A stretch of 64,000 nucleotides of DNA from Companilactobacillus mishanensis (GTDB taxonomy: Bacteria > Bacillota > Bacilli > Lactobacillales > Lactobacillaceae), in NCBI RefSeq assembly GCF_003946505.1, contig NZ_RHON01000001.1, positions 248,001 through 312,000 on the forward strand, given 5' to 3'. The stretch's first letter is position 1, and the number at the start of each line of letters is the position of its first letter. The notes beneath the pieces were generated by a model. It did not search any database and was not told the DNA's origin. It saw only the letters and a list, made by a program, of their open reading frames with translations. The position numbers and the translations under genes are program-made. This document shows positions 47,490 to 56,592 of this stretch, one piece after another.

Positions 47490-48794
47490 ATGAAAAAATT
47501 TTGGAACTTTTTGAAAAAATATAAAATAATCGTCGCCGTCATCTTTTTGATCTGTATTTCAAGTTGGTCAACTATTGCTTTAGCAAATGCTAATGCTGTT
47601 AATGTGAAATCTGATTCTGTCAACGTCAGAGTTGGCCCTGGCCTATCTTATGCAAATATGGGGCAAGTAAAAAAAGGTGATAAGTTATCGATAATATCCG
47701 AAAAAAATAAATGGTATGAGGTCAGACTTGCCGGTGACAAAATCGGCTGGGTCGCTAGTTGGTTACTGGATAATACTGATGTGAGTTCAACCACCAATAA
47801 AGTTGGAATCATTAAAGTTCAGAATACGACTGTCTTCAAAAATGCTGATGCTACCAGTGCCGTACTCGGAACTATCTCCCAATCAGATAAAGTTACAATT
47901 ATGTACCAAGAAAAAGATTGGACTCAAATACTGTATAAAGGTACCGCTGGATGGGTCAAAACTGAATTCATTCAAGGAACTCAAGAAACATCCGGTGAAA
48001 GCACTTCTTCGAAATCATCCAACAGCAGCGATATAAAGAAGGTTACCGTTACACAACCAAGTACGAAATTGAGAATTGATCCTAATTCCAATGGTCGAAT
48101 AGTCAAAACTGTTAATGTTGGAAAATCATTTGATTACCTTGGCAAAAATGGTAAGTGGTATAAAGTTCGTGATAGCGACGGTTCAGTTGGATACGTGGCT
48201 AGCTGGGTAGTCACTGTTACCGGTACTAAAGACGCTGTCAAATCTGCAGCAACCAATATATCAGAAGCAACAATCGTTATTGACCCTGGTCATGGTGGCA
48301 CAGATGTTGGTGCTGAATCTAAGAAAAAAACCTATGAAAAGAACTTCACCTTAGCCTATGCACAAGAAATCAAAAAGCAACTTCAAAAGACTGGTGCAAG
48401 AGTTATCTTGACTAGAGATGGAGATGCCACCAAATCACTAGGAAATAGAGCTAGACTTTCAAGTAAAATTGAAGCCGATGCGTACATCAGTTTACATTTT
48501 GATTCTTCCACATCCGCAGATGCTGGCTCTGGTATCACCACCTATTACTATGAAAATAGTAAAGATGGCAAACTGGCAACTAGTTTAAATGATCAACTAA
48601 AGGCGCTGAAAATTAAGAATCGTGGTACTCAACAAAAAGATCTTTACGTTCTGCATTACAATAGTCAGCCTTCCGTTTTACTTGAATTAGGCTATATAAA
48701 TTCAAAATCTGACTATAAACATATCAATTCAGAAGCATATAAAGAACAAGTCGCAAGAGCTGTTACTGCTGGATTGAAAAATTATTTTCAATAA
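47490..48794 (+). CDS. N-acetylmuramoyl-L-alanine amidase with three SH3 domains
   Basis: This secreted or membrane-anchored hydrolase cuts the amide between muramic acid and the stem peptide. The 434 residues have a signal or anchor helix (about 12-34), three bacterial SH3 repeats (about 36-95, 105-160 and 182-245) and an Amidase_3 domain (about 262-434) with VIDPGHGGTDVGA, a Glu in KKTYEKNFTLAYA, SLHFDSS and LLELGYINSKSDY. I chose ATG 47490, preceded by AAGGAA; the ORF extends 16 residues upstream. It is a single gene between hisS and a HAD gene. Confidence 0.93.
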   Translation: MKKFWNFLKKYKIIVAVIFLICISSWSTIALANANAVNVKSDSVNVRVGPGLSYANMGQVKKGDKLSIISEKNKWYEVRLAGDKIGWVASWLLDNTDVSSTTNKVGIIKVQNTTVFKNADATSAVLGTISQSDKVTIMYQEKDWTQILYKGTAGWVKTEFIQGTQETSGESTSSKSSNSSDIKKVTVTQPSTKLRIDPNSNGRIVKTVNVGKSFDYLGKNGKWYKVRDSDGSVGYVASWVVTVTGTKDAVKSAATNISEATIVIDPGHGGTDVGAESKKKTYEKNFTLAYAQEIKKQLQKTGARVILTRDGDATKSLGNRARLSSKIEADAYISLHFDSSTSADAGSGITTYYYENSKDGKLATSLNDQLKALKIKNRGTQQKDLYVLHYNSQPSVLLELGYINSKSDYKHINSEAYKEQVARAVTAGLKNYFQ

Positions 48795-48800
48795 ATAATA

Positions 48801-48838
48801 AAGCACAATTCGAATTTTTCGAATTGTGCTTTTTTTTA
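48801..48838. terminator. Bidirectional terminator after the amidase gene
   Basis: A 14-bp stem (AAGCACAATTCGAA with its complement) is followed by T7 on the plus strand. The stop codon of the minus-strand HAD gene lies at its right edge. Confidence 0.88.
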
Positions 48839-49471
48839 GATAATATTTTTAATTTCAGCTAATGAACCAATCGTATATTCTTGTGAATAATCTCCACCAA
48901 TTTCGTCTAACAAGATTGTATGCGCATTGATAGAATGCCCAAAATCAATATCAATTTTTCTGTCTCCAATAACATAAATATCATCAGAATCTAATTGATA
49001 TTTTTCCATCAGATAATCCAACATATTGGAATCGGGTTTTCGCTCAAAGTTATCAGCAACACTGACGATTTCTTCAAAGAATTGGCTGATCTCTAAGTTC
49101 TTCGCAATTTCATGAATAGATTCATCTCGATGCGTAATAATAAATTGTCTATCCCCTGCCTCACTCAAGTATTTTAAAGCTTGTAGTGCATGCGGCAACA
49201 ATTGGATTCTATCTTGATATTTTCTTTCTATCAATTTGTAATCTTCATAGAAGATTTTGACATTTTTAGCAACATCCTGGCTATAATGATCATCATCCGA
49301 AAACAATTCATTCACATATTTTCTGATTGATGTCTCTTTGATATCCTTGTAAATCGTATCCCTTGAAAGTTCAATATCAAAATTATTCTTCAGGGATTCT
49401 TGTACTGCAATTACCATCCCTGGATAACTATTGGCAATGGTTCCGTCGAAATCCCATACTATATTTTTCAT
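48836..49471 (-). CDS. HAD family hydrolase (phosphoglycolate phosphatase-like)
   Basis: The 211-residue protein is a subclass I HAD phosphatase with WDFDGTIANSYPG (nucleophile Asp), FIITHRD as motif II (Thr), and the acidic YVIGDRKIDIDFG motif. The substrate cannot be predicted; similar lactobacillar genes are annotated as HAD-IA phosphatases. It starts 2 nt after dtd and ends in the terminator of the amidase gene. Confidence 0.87.
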   Translation of the reverse strand: MKNIVWDFDGTIANSYPGMVIAVQESLKNNFDIELSRDTIYKDIKETSIRKYVNELFSDDDHYSQDVAKNVKIFYEDYKLIERKYQDRIQLLPHALQALKYLSEAGDRQFIITHRDESIHEIAKNLEISQFFEEIVSVADNFERKPDSNMLDYLMEKYQLDSDDIYVIGDRKIDIDFGHSINAHTILLDEIGGDYSQEYTIGSLAEIKNII

Positions 49472-49473
49472 TT

Positions 49474-49911
49474 TTATCGCTCCATTAAAATGGTCACTGG
49501 CCCATCATTAGTCAAATCAATTTGCATATCAGCACCAAATTCCCCAGTTTCAACTTGTAAACCATGGTTTGCAAGCGCTTGGTTGAACTGATCATATTTA
49601 TTTTTAGACGTTTCAAAATTTCCGGCGCCAGTAAAACTCGGTCTGTTTCCATGTTTTGTATCAGCGTACAAAGTAAATTGAGAAATGGATAATATTTTTC
49701 CACCCACATCTAAAATGGACAAGTTCATCTTATCATCTGAGTCAGAAAATATTCTCATATTAGCAACTTTTCTCGCCATATATTCAATTGTTTCATCGTT
49801 GTCTTCATCAGCAAAAGCAACCAACAAACAAAATCCTTGATCAATTTGACCAAGGATTTTGTTATCTACAGATACTTTAGCTTGTGAGACACGTTGGATA
49901 ACTAATTTCAT
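49474..49911 (-). CDS. dtd: D-aminoacyl-tRNA deacylase
   Basis: Dtd removes D-amino acids wrongly attached to tRNA. The 145 residues match the family in length and show the start MKLVIQRVSQAKVSVD, the SQFTLYADTKHGNRPSF active-site loop and the C-terminal GPVTI motif. It overlaps rel by one base, the usual rel-dtd order. Confidence 0.96.
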   Translation of the reverse strand: MKLVIQRVSQAKVSVDNKILGQIDQGFCLLVAFADEDNDETIEYMARKVANMRIFSDSDDKMNLSILDVGGKILSISQFTLYADTKHGNRPSFTGAGNFETSKNKYDQFNQALANHGLQVETGEFGADMQIDLTNDGPVTILMER

Positions 49912-52148
49912 TATTCAATCGTCCTTTTAATTTGATAAACATCAGGAACACTATTCAGTTTTGAAATGATTTGATCCAGATGTGCTTTATTATTAACACC
50001 AACACTCACATGAACGACTGCCATTTTATCCTTATCGATTCGGCCGTTAACATTGTTGAGTGCATTCGTCGTTGAATTGATAACTTGAAGAATATCGTTG
50101 ATCAATCCATTTCTATTAAATCCATAAATATCTAGTTCAGCAATATAACGTTTCTCGCTAGTAACATTGTCCCAGCTCACTTCAATAAAACGACGTTTAG
50201 CTTCTTCACTTTGAACATTTGGACAATCAGCACGATGGATCGTTAATCCTCTACCCTTTGTAATATATCCGACAATTTCATCACCAGGAATAGGGTTACA
50301 ACATTTTGCTAACCGAATCAGTAAGTTGTCGATGCCTTGAACAGAGATACTGTTATTAACGTTACTACGCTCTTTTTGGATCTTATTTTGAACGTATTCA
50401 CTCGGAGCTTTCTTAGTATCTTTATCTTCGTTAGTGATAACTTTTTCTTCGAGTTCCTTACGTTCGGCTTCTTTTTTATTCTCAGGATCCTCATTGACAA
50501 GCTTATGTACAACGTTCAGTGGCGACAATTCACCATATCCCACTGCATTAAACAATTCATCAACATCAGTATAGTTAAAGCGCTCAACCGCACTCTCCAA
50601 ATGAGATTTATCTAAAAACTTTTTGGCTGATAACGATTGATTTTTTAATTGATCTTCAATCATTTCACGACCTAAAACAATATTCTCTTCACGATCTTTG
50701 ATTCTAAAATATCGTTTGATTTTATTTCTAGCACGTGATGTATAAACTAGTTTTACCCAATCACGACTTGGTTTGGCATTGGCGGATGTCAACATTTCAA
50801 CAATGTCACCATTCTTCAGCTGATAGTTCAGCGGAACCATTCTGCCATTTATCTTTGCGCCGACTGAGTGGCTTCCAACTTCAGTGTGGACCTGATAGGC
50901 AAAGTCCAAAGGAACTGAGCCCTTTGGCAATTCAATAACTTCACCTTGTGGAGTAAATACGTACACCCTGTCATTAAAGATTTCACCTTTAACTGATTTC
51001 ATGAAGTCAGCAGCATTATCAGAGTTTTCTTGTAATTCAAGAATTTCACGGAAAACTTCAATCTTTTGTTCATCATCGTCTAGATGAACGCCATCAAAAT
51101 TACCTTCTTTATATGCCCAATGCGCTGCAACACCATATTCAGCCACATCGTGCATTTTATGAGTTCTGATCTGAACTTCAAGTGGTTGACCACCAGGACC
51201 AATAATCGTTGTGTGGAGTGATTGGTAGCCGTTTGTCTTTGGAACAGCAATATAATCCTTAAAACGTCCAGGAATAGGTTTCCACTTTGAGTGGATCGAC
51301 CCCAAAACTGCATAACAATCCTTGACTGTGTCAACGACAATACGAATTGCCAATAAGTCATACAATTCAGAAAATTGTTTGTGCTTATCACGCATCTTCT
51401 TATAAATAGAATAAATGTGTTTTGGACGACCATAAATATCGTACTTGATACCTAATGAATCGACGCTGGTCTTGATGTAATCGATTGCTTCAGTAATATA
51501 TCCTTCACGCTCTTCACGTTTACTATTCATCAAATGAACAATTCGATAGTACTGTTGTGGATTGATATATTGAAGAGACAAATCTTCCAATTCCCATTTG
51601 ATCTTACTGATACCTAAACGATCAGCTAGTGGAGCATAAATCTCCAAAGTTTCAGTCGCAATTCGGCGTTGCTTATCTGGTCGTAACGCCTTTAATGTCC
51701 GCATATTATGTAGTCTATCAGCTAATTTGACCATAATGACACGGAGATCTTTTGCAGTGGCAATCAGCATCTTACGGTGATTTTCAGCCAATAGCTCTTG
51801 ATGGGAATGATATTTATATTTACTAATTTTGGTAACACCGTCAACAATTGTTGCGACTTGTTCACCAAATAGCTCTTGGACATCCCCGAGAGTAATATTG
51901 GTATCTTCGACTACGTCATGTAAATATCCCGCAGCGACAGTGTATGGATCCATATGAAGAGAGGCTAAAATTTGTGCAACTTGAGTAGGATGAATGATGT
52001 ATGGTTCGCCTGTAGCACGTTTTTGTTCCTTGTGTACATATGCAGCAAAGTTATAGGCTTTATTGACAAACTCCACATGTTCATCGTTCATATATTCTCG
52101 ACAAATATCGAGAACTTCCTCAGGAGTATAATCTTCTCTTTTTTTCAT
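49911..52148 (-). CDS. rel: Bifunctional (p)ppGpp synthetase/hydrolase Rel
   Basis: Rel makes and degrades the stringent-response alarmone on ribosomes. The 745-residue protein has an HD hydrolase domain (HPTQVAQILASLHMD, AGYLHDVVEDT), a synthetase domain with YDIYGRPKHIYSIYKKM and KTNGYQSLHTTI, a TGS domain (YVFTPQGEVIELPKGS) and a C-terminal ACT domain. Intact HD residues suggest that both activities are present. I chose ATG 52148 with GAGGAG 8 nt upstream. A hairpin with T run (52175-52197) stands in its leader. Confidence 0.96.
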   Translation of the reverse strand: MKKREDYTPEEVLDICREYMNDEHVEFVNKAYNFAAYVHKEQKRATGEPYIIHPTQVAQILASLHMDPYTVAAGYLHDVVEDTNITLGDVQELFGEQVATIVDGVTKISKYKYHSHQELLAENHRKMLIATAKDLRVIMVKLADRLHNMRTLKALRPDKQRRIATETLEIYAPLADRLGISKIKWELEDLSLQYINPQQYYRIVHLMNSKREEREGYITEAIDYIKTSVDSLGIKYDIYGRPKHIYSIYKKMRDKHKQFSELYDLLAIRIVVDTVKDCYAVLGSIHSKWKPIPGRFKDYIAVPKTNGYQSLHTTIIGPGGQPLEVQIRTHKMHDVAEYGVAAHWAYKEGNFDGVHLDDDEQKIEVFREILELQENSDNAADFMKSVKGEIFNDRVYVFTPQGEVIELPKGSVPLDFAYQVHTEVGSHSVGAKINGRMVPLNYQLKNGDIVEMLTSANAKPSRDWVKLVYTSRARNKIKRYFRIKDREENIVLGREMIEDQLKNQSLSAKKFLDKSHLESAVERFNYTDVDELFNAVGYGELSPLNVVHKLVNEDPENKKEAERKELEEKVITNEDKDTKKAPSEYVQNKIQKERSNVNNSISVQGIDNLLIRLAKCCNPIPGDEIVGYITKGRGLTIHRADCPNVQSEEAKRRFIEVSWDNVTSEKRYIAELDIYGFNRNGLINDILQVINSTTNALNNVNGRIDKDKMAVVHVSVGVNNKAHLDQIISKLNSVPDVYQIKRTIE

Positions 52149-52174
52149 CCTAATCACTCCTCTTTCTTACAACA

Positions 52175-52197
52175 AAAAGCACTCATTGAGTGCTTTT
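52175..52197 (-). terminator. Terminator-like hairpin between the membrane protein gene and rel
   Basis: AAAAGCACTCA and its complement form a stem with a very short loop, giving T4-5 on the minus strand. It would end the prmA-rsmE transcript. A TATAAT on the minus strand (52204-52199) lies just upstream of it, so a rel transcript from there would also carry the hairpin. Confidence 0.72.
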
Positions 52198-52237
52198 AAT
52201 TATATATCATTATCTTGTATTACAAAATAAAACACAA

Positions 52238-52576
52238 TTACTTTTTATCATCGAATAAGAAATATATCAAAATACTTAATACTAAATAAATACCAGCCAA
52301 AAAATAACCATATTTCCCGTATTTAGCGAATACACTGACGACAAAAATTATCGGAAAAATTACTAAATTATAAAATGACAATTGATATTTTTTTGCGAAC
52401 CAGCCGATAAATGCAGAAAAGAACACATTGATAATAAAGAATAGGAATATTATTCGATTACTTCTACCCAAATGAAACAAATTGAATAATATTGGCACAA
52501 TGAATACCAATACTATTGAGATTAATGCAATATAAGTCGTTTTAGATTTTTTTACTTCATTCCAGAGATTCTTCAA
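52238..52576 (-). CDS. Small integral membrane protein of unknown function
   Basis: I do not recognise this 112-residue protein. It is very hydrophobic, with about four membrane helices (16-34, 42-58, 68-84 and 88-106) and charged ends. It starts 3 nt after rsmE and probably shares its transcript. A hairpin terminator follows. Confidence 0.7.
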   Translation of the reverse strand: MKNLWNEVKKSKTTYIALISIVLVFIVPILFNLFHLGRSNRIIFLFFIINVFFSAFIGWFAKKYQLSFYNLVIFPIIFVVSVFAKYGKYGYFLAGIYLVLSILIYFLFDDKK

Positions 52577-52579
52577 AAT

Positions 52580-53329
52580 TTATTCCTCATTCATTCGTAA
52601 TTCATAATTATAGGATAGCACTGATAGTAGGTACATGGGAGCAGTTTCAGCTCTCAGAATCCTTGGTCCTAATCCAACAGAAGTGTAACCAGCATCTTGA
52701 AGCAAGTTGACTTCATCGGGAGAAACTCCACCTTCTGAACCAAATACACCAATTACTGATTTAATTTCATTAGTCAGTGAACGATCAAGTGCACTAGTTT
52801 CACCATTCTTGGCTGATTCTTCGTAGGCAAGTAATTTACAATCTGCATCCAACTTGGTCAAATCCGCAAATTTATTTAAGTATGACACCTTAGGAATCAT
52901 CCGACGTTTCGACTGTTGGGCAGCATTTTTGGCAATTTCTTGAAGTCTTTCCAGTTTTCGGTCGACTACATTACCTTTCCAAGTCATAACTGAATACTGC
53001 GAATTGAAAAATACGATGTCAGTCGCACCTAACTCTGTAGATTTCTGAGTGATCCATTCAACCTTGTCCTTTTTGGATAACGCACAAGCAATAGTTACTT
53101 TAATAGGAAGTTCCGTTGTGGCAATGTCACTTTTTTTAACATCAAAAATTGCCGTTTTTCCCACTACATTGGCTAAAGTCGCTTCAAATAAATTTGTATT
53201 ATTGTCTACTAAATAAATTACATCTCCAAGTTGGTGACGTAATACGGTAATAATGTGATGAAATTGTTCCTTATCATCTAATATGTACGAATCTTGATCA
53301 ATTGTTGTATCAACGAAGTATTGCTCCAT
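52580..53329 (-). CDS. rsmE: 16S rRNA (uracil(1498)-N3)-methyltransferase
   Basis: RsmE methylates U1498 in the decoding region. The 249 residues show the SPOUT-class features IACALSKKDKVEWITQKSTELG near the middle and GSEGGVSPDEV and LGPRILRAETAPMYLL at the end. It overlaps prmA by 20 nt, the conserved prmA-rsmE pair, with GAGG in the prmA end as ribosome site. Confidence 0.96.
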   Translation of the reverse strand: MEQYFVDTTIDQDSYILDDKEQFHHIITVLRHQLGDVIYLVDNNTNLFEATLANVVGKTAIFDVKKSDIATTELPIKVTIACALSKKDKVEWITQKSTELGATDIVFFNSQYSVMTWKGNVVDRKLERLQEIAKNAAQQSKRRMIPKVSYLNKFADLTKLDADCKLLAYEESAKNGETSALDRSLTNEIKSVIGVFGSEGGVSPDEVNLLQDAGYTSVGLGPRILRAETAPMYLLSVLSYNYELRMNEE

Positions 53330-54287
53330 CTTGCGCCTCGATGTCTTTTATTCTTTTAACGATCATGGTTGACCATCCTTGTAAATGGAAAACCTCTAGA
53401 ACACCAAACCCTAAATCTTTTAATTTGTCAGTGATCATTTGTTCTTTTTCATTAATGATACCAGATAATACAACGAAACCATCATTATTCAAATGTGATT
53501 CTATGTCTGGAATAAACTGCATTATTATGTCTGCCAAAATATTAGCAACAATGACATCAACTTTTCCATCAACACCATCAAGAAGTGAATTTTCGAAAAC
53601 TTTAATGTCAGTACAATCATCATTTAATTTCAAATTTTCACGAGCAGCTTCAACTGCCTCTGGGTCCAAATCAAAAGCTGTTATATCTTTAACGCCTAAT
53701 TTTCTGGCTTGGATAGATAAAATTCCTGAACCAGTTCCGACATCATAAAGTGAGTCTGCATCACCTAGTATCAATTCTAGTGCTTGCATACAAGTATATG
53801 TCGTAGCGTGAGTACCAGTTCCAAAGGATTTACCAGGATCCATTACGATCAGCTTTTCATCATCATGCTTAGGTTGGTAATCGACCCAATTTGGCACGAC
53901 AGTCAGATATCTAGATAAGTGAACTGGATGGTAATACTGCTTCCAATTATTTTCCCAATCAGCATCGTCCATTTTAGTTTGTTTAATATTTATTTTTGAA
54001 GTATCAAAGCCATAATTCTTCAAATCGTCAATTTCAGCCTTAAGATTTTCAACAAATTCAGGTTTAAAGTCATCCTCACTGAAATAGGCATTTACAGTTA
54101 CGAATGGTAATTTGGGCTTTTTATCGTAAACCTCACCGTATTTACCAAACTCGCCTTCAAATTGTATAGAGGAATCATCGTTATCAATTATTTCAGTCCC
54201 CTGTGCACCAACCTTCATCAGAACATCTGAAATAATCTCTTCGTCAAAATCATTTGGGATCTCAACACTTATTTTTTGCCATTTCAT
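53310..54287 (-). CDS. prmA: Ribosomal protein L11 methyltransferase
   Basis: PrmA methylates L11 with S-adenosylmethionine. The 325-residue protein has an N-terminal substrate-recognition part, the segment VMDPGKSFGTGTHATT, SAM motif I YDVGTGSGILSI and VIVANILADII. I chose ATG 54287, preceded by GGAGG. It is first in the prmA-rsmE-membrane protein operon. Confidence 0.96.
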   Translation of the reverse strand: MKWQKISVEIPNDFDEEIISDVLMKVGAQGTEIIDNDDSSIQFEGEFGKYGEVYDKKPKLPFVTVNAYFSEDDFKPEFVENLKAEIDDLKNYGFDTSKINIKQTKMDDADWENNWKQYYHPVHLSRYLTVVPNWVDYQPKHDDEKLIVMDPGKSFGTGTHATTYTCMQALELILGDADSLYDVGTGSGILSIQARKLGVKDITAFDLDPEAVEAARENLKLNDDCTDIKVFENSLLDGVDGKVDVIVANILADIIMQFIPDIESHLNNDGFVVLSGIINEKEQMITDKLKDLGFGVLEVFHLQGWSTMIVKRIKDIEAQDGAILR

Positions 54288-54339
54288 ATAATTATCCTCC
54301 ATATTACGTTACTTATAAGATTACTAGATAAATGACATA

Positions 54340-54364
54340 AAAAAAAGACGTTATAAGAAACGTC
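54340..54364 (-). terminator. Terminator after the 130-residue gene
   Basis: The minus strand has a stem GACGTTT with its near-complement AACGTC and then T8, directly after the stop of the gene at 54367. Confidence 0.75.
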
Positions 54365-54366
54365 CG

Positions 54367-54759
54367 TTAAATTAAATCAATTCCAATGGATTTAACAAAT
54401 GAATTTTCTGACTTGATCACCTTACATTTGGCTGTCTTAAGGTAACCCTTATCAAATGTATTTTTGTCTAAATCCATACATTTTAAGCTTTCAATCAGAT
54501 TAATAAAGTAATTGTTTAAACTTCTTTCAATTCGAGAGTTTTGTAAATTATGTTTTTCGATGAAGGATTCACATAGCTTAACAAAGTTTTTGACATTTAA
54601 TAAGAAATTATCAGTTAGTCTCGAATATGTTTCATAAGTCAATGCTTCTCCTCGGTCGATCAAACTCATTGTTTTATAGTACTCGCTAAAAACTTCACGA
54701 TAAGTCACAAATCTTTCTAAAAATACATTTCTTTCAAGAATAGCTGTTTTGTTAGTCAT
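54367..54759 (-). CDS. Conserved-looking hypothetical protein, helical
   Basis: I do not recognise this 130-residue protein. It is predicted to be mostly alpha-helical, soluble, and has two short cysteine-containing stretches (VKLCESF and CMDLDK). AGAGGTGA precedes ATG 54759 and a terminator follows, so it is a real single-gene unit. Neighbouring genes give no clue to its role. Confidence 0.65.
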   Translation of the reverse strand: MTNKTAILERNVFLERFVTYREVFSEYYKTMSLIDRGEALTYETYSRLTDNFLLNVKNFVKLCESFIEKHNLQNSRIERSLNNYFINLIESLKCMDLDKNTFDKGYLKTAKCKVIKSENSFVKSIGIDLI

Positions 54760-54867
54760 AATGTCACCTCTTATTTTCGTTTTTTATAATATATCATAAT
54801 TATTTCTTATAATAAAGATTATTTTTAACTAATTATATAATTATTTCACATTATGACTAATTTATTC

Positions 54868-55050
54868 TTATTTTGACTTATCTTGTTGAGAATCCAGACC
54901 TGTCGCTCTTTTCCGCAAGGATTCATTATTTTTAAATAATTTTTGTGCTTCACTTAGTTTTTCTGGACTGTTTTTTATTTCGTTAGAAATCTTGGAAAAG
55001 TCATTATCAGCTGGATCAATTTCTTGTTTCTTTTTACTAAAAAAGCTCAT
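54868..55050 (-). CDS. Small charged hypothetical protein
   Basis: This 60-residue, lysine- and glutamate-rich protein is probably soluble and partly disordered, with no membrane segment. AAGGAG lies 9 nt before ATG 55050, supporting expression. I do not recognise the family. No strong terminator is seen after it. Confidence 0.6.
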   Translation of the reverse strand: MSFFSKKKQEIDPADNDFSKISNEIKNSPEKLSEAQKLFKNNESLRKRATGLDSQQDKSK

Positions 55051-55240
55051 TTTCTTATTTCTCCTTTATATTTCCAAGTAATTATTATATAACAACAGTA
55101 ATAATCGAGAGATTTTTTATTAAATATTTCTCAGCTAGGATTAAATTCATTCATATACAAATGGTTCTAAAGCTTTACAAGTTTGATATGATTATATAGA
55201 AAGATTCATTAAAATATTTATCAAAGATGCGGTGATTATT

Positions 55241-55747
55241 ATGGGTAAAAAGAAAAAAGTATCAAAAACACTTGTTGAAAAGATACTTGATAAAGAAAAA
55301 GTCGAATATATCCCTACAATGTTTGAAACTGAAACCAAAGGCGACACACAAGAAATAGTTACAAACGAGAACGAACGTGAGGGGTATAAAATTTATAAAA
55401 CCCTAGTGTTGACAGGAAACAAGACCGGTCCCCTTGTTGGCATGGTAGCACTAGACAAACATGTTAGCTATAAAAAGCTCGCAAAGCTTTCAGGCAATAA
55501 AAAAATAGGAATGGTTCCATTAAAAGATCTTGTTAAAACAAGTGGCTTCGAACATGGTGCAAATAGTCCGGTAGGAATCCACTCTTTGCATAACTACCCT
55601 ATTTACTTCGATAATGAAGCCGATAAAGCGGATAAAATTGTTGTCTCCGCCGGAAAAGTTGGTTATTCTCTGATTGTTGAACCACACGATTTAGCAAAAG
55701 TTGTTAATGCAACATTTGGAGATTTTGCGGTAGTTGAACCTGAATAA
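55241..55747 (+). CDS. ybaK: YbaK/ProX-type aminoacyl-tRNA deacylase
   Basis: YbaK removes cysteine wrongly attached to tRNA-Pro. The 168-residue protein has the family layout: KTLVLTGNKTGPLVGMVALD (with the conserved Lys near residue 43), KLAKLSGNKKIGMV, and the loop VGIHSLHNYPIYFD. I chose ATG 55241; the GTG at 55232 is part of the weak ribosome-site region GCGGTGA. Confidence 0.88.
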   Translation: MGKKKKVSKTLVEKILDKEKVEYIPTMFETETKGDTQEIVTNENEREGYKIYKTLVLTGNKTGPLVGMVALDKHVSYKKLAKLSGNKKIGMVPLKDLVKTSGFEHGANSPVGIHSLHNYPIYFDNEADKADKIVVSAGKVGYSLIVEPHDLAKVVNATFGDFAVVEPE

Positions 55748-55754
55748 GGCATTA

Positions 55755-55786
55755 AAAAAGGGTTAGATCATTATGATCTAACCCTT
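55755..55786. terminator. Terminator shared by ybaK and the 43-residue gene
   Basis: A perfect stem (AAAGGGTTAGATCA with its complement) has A6 on the left, giving T6 on the minus strand. On the plus strand the T run is poor. Confidence 0.82.
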
Positions 55787-55791
55787 ATATA

Positions 55792-55923
55792 TTAAGCAGC
55801 TTTTTGTTTTAAATTATTGATTGCTTGTTCGATGGTTGTACCATTGCCATAGATGTTGCTATCTTTAATATCAACTGCTGTGAATAATTGATCCTTCATG
55901 TCTAAAAGAATTCTATATTTCAT
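55792..55923 (-). CDS. 43-residue HicB-like small protein
   Basis: The minus strand encodes 43 residues from ATG 55923, with a very strong AAGGAGG 10 nt upstream, and a terminator follows the stop. It begins MKYRILLDMKDQLFTAVDIK and continues with IYGNGTTIEQAINNLKQ. This second part resembles the G-x-T-x-EEA-x-x-N-L core of the HicB/UPF0150 fold. No HicA-like gene is next to it. The gene is well supported; the family link is tentative. Confidence 0.72.
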   Translation of the reverse strand: MKYRILLDMKDQLFTAVDIKDSNIYGNGTTIEQAINNLKQKAA

Positions 55924-56075
55924 ATTATTCACGCCTCCTTTATGTTCCGTATTTCTGAGAGGTAGCGATAAAGGTTACTATACTCCGATATAATTTAAAG
56001 TCAACAAATATCTTGACTTTGCAATAGAATGGATTATGATATTCTAACAATCTGATTTATAAAGGAGAACATTAA

Positions 56076-56270
56076 TTGCTAGATACATTCTTAGGACTTA
56101 TTAAATGGTTCTTGATTCTTGCAGTTGTCGCAACATTATTCATATACATAGGCATCCCCATTATTACCGTTGTAGCTGCTGTGGGACTTTGCTACTACTT
56201 ATATCGCAAATTTAGATTGGCCCGTCAACGTGCCCGCTTCACACCAGAAGGACGCAGAAAAGTAAATTAA
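56076..56270 (+). CDS. Small membrane protein
   Basis: The 64-residue product starts at TTG 56076, preceded by AAGGAG with 10 nt spacing. It has two closely spaced membrane helices (about residues 7-24 and 26-43) and a basic C-terminal tail (RKFRLARQRARFTPEGRRK). The function is unknown. Confidence 0.72.
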   Translation: MLDTFLGLIKWFLILAVVATLFIYIGIPIITVVAAVGLCYYLYRKFRLARQRARFTPEGRRKVN

Positions 56271-56275
56271 ACACA

Positions 56276-56308
56276 AATGACACTCAATTATTGAGTGTCA
56301 TTTTTTAG
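56276..56308. terminator. Bidirectional terminator between two small membrane-protein genes
   Basis: A perfect 12-bp stem (AATGACACTCAA with its complement, TTA loop) is followed by T6 on the plus strand. It overlaps the end of the convergent gene at 56298. Confidence 0.85.
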
Positions 56309-56474
56309 TATGTTTTGATTTGTCAGCCGTGGCGGAAATAACGTATAACATTAGTCCAATCAAAATATATATTATTGAGGATTGTCTGGAAAACCAATTG
56401 AACAGCAGGCTTAATATGCCGACCGCAACCAACAAATATCCTATCCAACGATCAATTTTCATTAATAAATTCAT
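56298..56474 (-). CDS. Small membrane protein
   Basis: The 58-residue product has two membrane helices (about 9-24 and 32-48) and a lysine/histidine-rich end. I chose ATG 56474, because GTGGTGAT precedes it; the frame extends 15 residues upstream without a ribosome site. I do not recognise the family. Confidence 0.6.
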   Translation of the reverse strand: MNLLMKIDRWIGYLLVAVGILSLLFNWFSRQSSIIYILIGLMLYVISATADKSKHTKK

Positions 56475-56592
56475 GTAATCACCACATTCCAATATTGTGT
56501 AGATAATGATAAGATTCAATACTTTTTCATTTATTTAATATTATACTTAACAGTATACAGATATTAAACATCAAATACTGGAGGCATTTTAT

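Noticed and set aside
55241..56080. HicA toxin partner for the HicB-like small gene
   Set aside because: The flanking genes are a YbaK deacylase and a small membrane protein; neither resembles HicA.
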